DNA of 64,000 bases from Amycolatopsis sp. (GTDB taxonomy: Bacteria; Actinomycetota; Actinomycetes; Mycobacteriales; Pseudonocardiaceae), in contig NZ_JAODNM010000124.1 in NCBI RefSeq assembly GCF_025464955.1, positions 434,001-498,000 of the forward strand, in the 5' to 3' direction. The translations under genes and the position numbers were made by a program. Below, in pieces: positions 61,886 through 64,000 of the stretch. The notes beneath the pieces were generated by a model. The model did no database searches. It was not told the DNA's origin and was given only the letters and a program-made list of their open reading frames with translations. The first letter of the stretch is position 1. Each line of letters begins with the position of its first letter.

Positions 61886-63063
61886 TCCTTCGCGGCTGCG
61901 TGCGGCTGCGCGTCCTTTTTGTTCAGCGCATGGACGGTGGTCGGGTCCAGGTGCTCATCGCTCAGCAGCGATCGGATGCCCGCGTTGAGTACGGCGAGCA
62001 GCGGCACCGAGAGCAGCGCGCCCGCGATTCCGGCGGCCACCAGGCCGGCGGTGATCGAGAGCACCACCGCCAGCGGGTGCAGCTTGACCGCGCGGCCGAG
62101 CAGCAGTGGTTGCAGGACATGGCCTTCGAGCTGCATCACCAGTATCACGATGGCCAGCACCACGATCGCGCCGATCACGCCGTTCGTGACGAGCGCGATG
62201 AGCACGGCGACCCCGCCGGCCACGAACGCGCCGATGATCGGGATGAACGCGCCGAGGAACACGAGCGTCGCCAGCGGGATGACCAGCGGAACCCCGACGA
62301 TGGCCAGGCCGATGCCGATACCGACCGCGTCGACGAGCGCCACCGAGGCGGTCGCCCGCACATAGGCGACCAGTGAGGCGAAGCCGCGGCGCCCGGCGAC
62401 GTCGACGCGGCTGCGCACCGGCGCCGGCACGCCGCGCACGAGGAACGACCAGATCTTTTCCCCACCGGACAAGAAGAAGATCAGGATGAACAGCGTCAGC
62501 GCGAAGCCGGTGAGGACCTCGCCGATGGTGGCGGCGGTGGTGAGCGCGCCGCTCGTCAGCGCGCCCGTGTTCTGCTGCAGGAACGCGATGGCTTTGTCGA
62601 GATAGGCCTGGTACTGGTCCTTGCCGAGGTTGAACGGGCCCTTGATCAGCCAGTCCCTGATCTGCGAAAGGCTTTGACCGAGCTGCTGCTGCAACTGCGG
62701 GAGCCCGCTAGTGAACTGCGTGATGACGAACGTGAGCAGCCCGCCCAGCACGGCGAGGCCGGCGATGAGCACGATCGCCGCCGCCAGCCCGCGGGGGACG
62801 TGCACCTTGACCAGCTGGAAAACCAGCGGGGCCAGCAACGCCGCGAGCAGCAGCGCGATCGACAGCGGGATGACGACCACCGACAGGTAGCCCACGAGGT
62901 AGATGACCACGTACAGCGCGGCGATCACCACGAGGAAGCGCCAGGACAGCGCGGCGCCGATCCGTAGCCCCCGGGGCACCACCGCGGCTACATCGTCTGA
63001 CACGGGGCCGGATGCCGAGTCGCCGCCGACTTTGGTCTCGCTGCTCTCGCTCACCTGGTTCAC
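61882..63063 (-). CDS. AI-2E family transporter (PerM-like)
   Basis: 393 aa with eight predicted membrane helices: ALSWRFLVVIAALYVVIYLV, LSVVVIPLSIALLLAALLAP, a long outer loop with SGLPQLQQQLGQSLSQIRDW, then LTGFALTLFILIFFLSGG and GVPLVIPLATLVFLGAFIPI with VAVLIALVTNGVIGAIVV. The family includes AI-2 exporters and Na+/H+ antiporters; substrate not deducible. First gene of the transporter-kinase-VOC-regulator operon. Confidence 0.88.
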   Translation of the reverse strand: MNQVSESSETKVGGDSASGPVSDDVAAVVPRGLRIGAALSWRFLVVIAALYVVIYLVGYLSVVVIPLSIALLLAALLAPLVFQLVKVHVPRGLAAAIVLIAGLAVLGGLLTFVITQFTSGLPQLQQQLGQSLSQIRDWLIKGPFNLGKDQYQAYLDKAIAFLQQNTGALTSGALTTAATIGEVLTGFALTLFILIFFLSGGEKIWSFLVRGVPAPVRSRVDVAGRRGFASLVAYVRATASVALVDAVGIGIGLAIVGVPLVIPLATLVFLGAFIPIIGAFVAGGVAVLIALVTNGVIGAIVVLAIVILVMQLEGHVLQPLLLGRAVKLHPLAVVLSITAGLVAAGIAGALLSVPLLAVLNAGIRSLLSDEHLDPTTVHALNKKDAQPHAAAKE

Positions 63064-63394
63064 CGTAGCGGTCCGGGCGAAACGGGCATGCCGAAACGCC
63101 GCAAGTGACGGCGGACACGAAAGAGGGCGGCGGACCGTCGGGTAACCGGGCAGTGCCTGGTCCGATCACTGGGGGTTAAATCGGAGCACACGCTGTGTTC
63201 TTCACACGATCGGGCCATTAAGTCGTGTCAAAGGTGCGCGGGACCGCTTCTCTTTGCTTATCTCATGAGGCACAGCGAATCGGAATTCGCGAAACGTTGT
63301 CGAAGCGGGGCCGCACGGCCTCGAATACGAAGATTCTTCGCACGAGACTTTTACCCGGACTTCCCCGTTAACCACCGGTTCGACAGGAGAACGA
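63064..63394. other. Divergent intergenic region
   Basis: 331 bases between the AI-2E transporter and the last gene. I see no gene, tRNA or strong hairpin; it must contain two divergent promoters, neither of which is clear. Confidence 0.5.
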
Positions 63395-64000
63395 GTGACG
63401 CAGGCGTCGGCGAACGAGCGACAGGGCGGTGACCGCGAAAGCGGCCGCGCCGGTCGCTGGATTTCGCGCGCCCTCCTCGTTCTCGGTGGCATCGCCGCCG
63501 GCACCGTCGCCGCCTGGGCCGTCTCGGGCGCTTCCGCCTCCGCGGACACCCTTACTACCGAGGCTGTTACTACTACTGCCGCCACAACTACTGCCGCGAC
63601 CGGCACCACGGTGGACGCCACCCCGGTCACCGACGCCACCGTCTCCGGCCTGAACGACGTCACCCACGGTGTCTCCGGCCTCGCCGGTGACACGGCGGGC
63701 ACTATGACCGCCGCGCTGCGGGACACGGCCTGCCACCAGGACGCGACAACCTGGACGGCGGCCGGCTCCGCCGAGCAGCTCCACCCGCTTCCCGCCTGGT
63801 GCGCCCAGGTCGATCGCGACGAGGTCGGCGGCCCGCTCCGCACCCACGGCACCCACCGTTCGGTGAGCGAAGCGCTTGGCCGGGACGTCGCCGGCCGGGT
63901 CAGCGACGCGGTGGACAACTTCACCGCCACCGCGATCACCCACCCGGTCAAGACCACTCTCAGTGCGGTCGAGCGGATCGTGACCAAGCCGCAGGATGCC
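63395..64000 (+). CDS. Secreted or membrane-anchored hypothetical protein (3' end cut by window)
   Basis: GTG 63395 with AGGAGA upstream; at least 202 codons, open to the window end. A basic N-terminus (RQGGDRESGRAGRW) precedes a hydrophobic helix ISRALLVLGGIAAGTVAAWA and SGASASADT, a signal peptide or anchor. The rest is Thr/Ala-rich (EAVTTTAATTTAATGTTVDA) with two Cys. No family recognised. Typical of actinobacterial exported, low-complexity proteins. Confidence 0.7.
   Translation, partial: MTQASANERQGGDRESGRAGRWISRALLVLGGIAAGTVAAWAVSGASASADTLTTEAVTTTAATTTAATGTTVDATPVTDATVSGLNDVTHGVSGLAGDTAGTMTAALRDTACHQDATTWTAAGSAEQLHPLPAWCAQVDRDEVGGPLRTHGTHRSVSEALGRDVAGRVSDAVDNFTATAITHPVKTTLSAVERIVTKPQDA

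Overview
The window is high-GC actinobacterial chromosome around the replication origin. Gene order (tRNA-Ala, DLW-39, tRNA-Ile, DUF3566, gyrA, gyrB, DUF721, recF, gnd, dnaN, oriC, dnaA | rpmH, rnpA, yidD, yidC, jag, rsmG, parA, parB) is the classic actinobacterial origin layout. A gnd gene between dnaN and recF, a DasR-type operator on ptsI and XRE-DUF5753/DUF397 remnants point to Pseudonocardiaceae, most like Amycolatopsis. That genus call is an inference from layout and style, not from a database comparison.

Region by region: (1) 1-2.6 kb: a short Pro-rich orphan, a PNPOx-family protein, a truncated LuxR remnant, tRNA-Ala(TGC), DLW-39, a YCII protein and tRNA-Ile(GAT). (2) 2.6-15 kb, mostly minus strand: DUF3566, gyrA, gyrB, DUF721/DciA-like, recF, gnd, dnaN, an oriC of about 500 bp with some 15 DnaA boxes and a DnaA-trio-like element, then dnaA. 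(3) 15.6-22.1 kb, plus strand: rpmH to parB, with a DinB gene on the opposite strand; four good parS sites lie here, interleaved with DnaA boxes. (4) 22.2-38.2 kb: D-Ala-D-Ala ligase, an aminotransferase, a GNAT, then the block known from mycobacteria (cwlM, trxA, trxB, anti-sigma, sigM, pseudokinase, murJ, DUF6049, Nudix, CCA-adding enzyme). Here MurJ and the pseudokinase are separate genes rather than one fusion. (5) 38.2-44.5 kb, accessory: an orphan histidine kinase, a palindromic repeat element, and a three-gene cassette of two TNT-domain (NAD glycohydrolase-toxin fold) proteins flanking an ADP-ribosylglycohydrolase. (6) 44.8-50.9 kb: YqgE, an SdpI-like membrane protein, a secreted phytase-like protein, and leuS behind a leucine-codon leader peptide and attenuator hairpins, then a TetR regulator. 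(7) 51-64 kb: ribokinase, a decayed XRE/DUF397 pair, a secreted GH54 arabinofuranosidase, PTS enzyme I with a DasR-like operator on its start codon, a DUF1707 protein, tandemly duplicated lipoproteins, a MacS-type two-component system with a VOC gene inside the operon, an AI-2E family transporter and a partial secreted protein.

How they fit together: the core couples initiation (DnaA/oriC), supercoiling (gyrase), sliding clamp, repair and segregation (ParABS). The 25-36 kb block joins peptidoglycan synthesis control (CwlM, MurJ, pseudokinase) with thiol redox (Trx) and envelope stress (SigM). The most unusual parts are the TNT/ADP-ribosylglycohydrolase cassette, the clusters of DnaA boxes outside oriC, the leuS attenuator with an apparently leaderless leader peptide, the dre-like operator on ptsI, and a repeated hairpin element seen twice.
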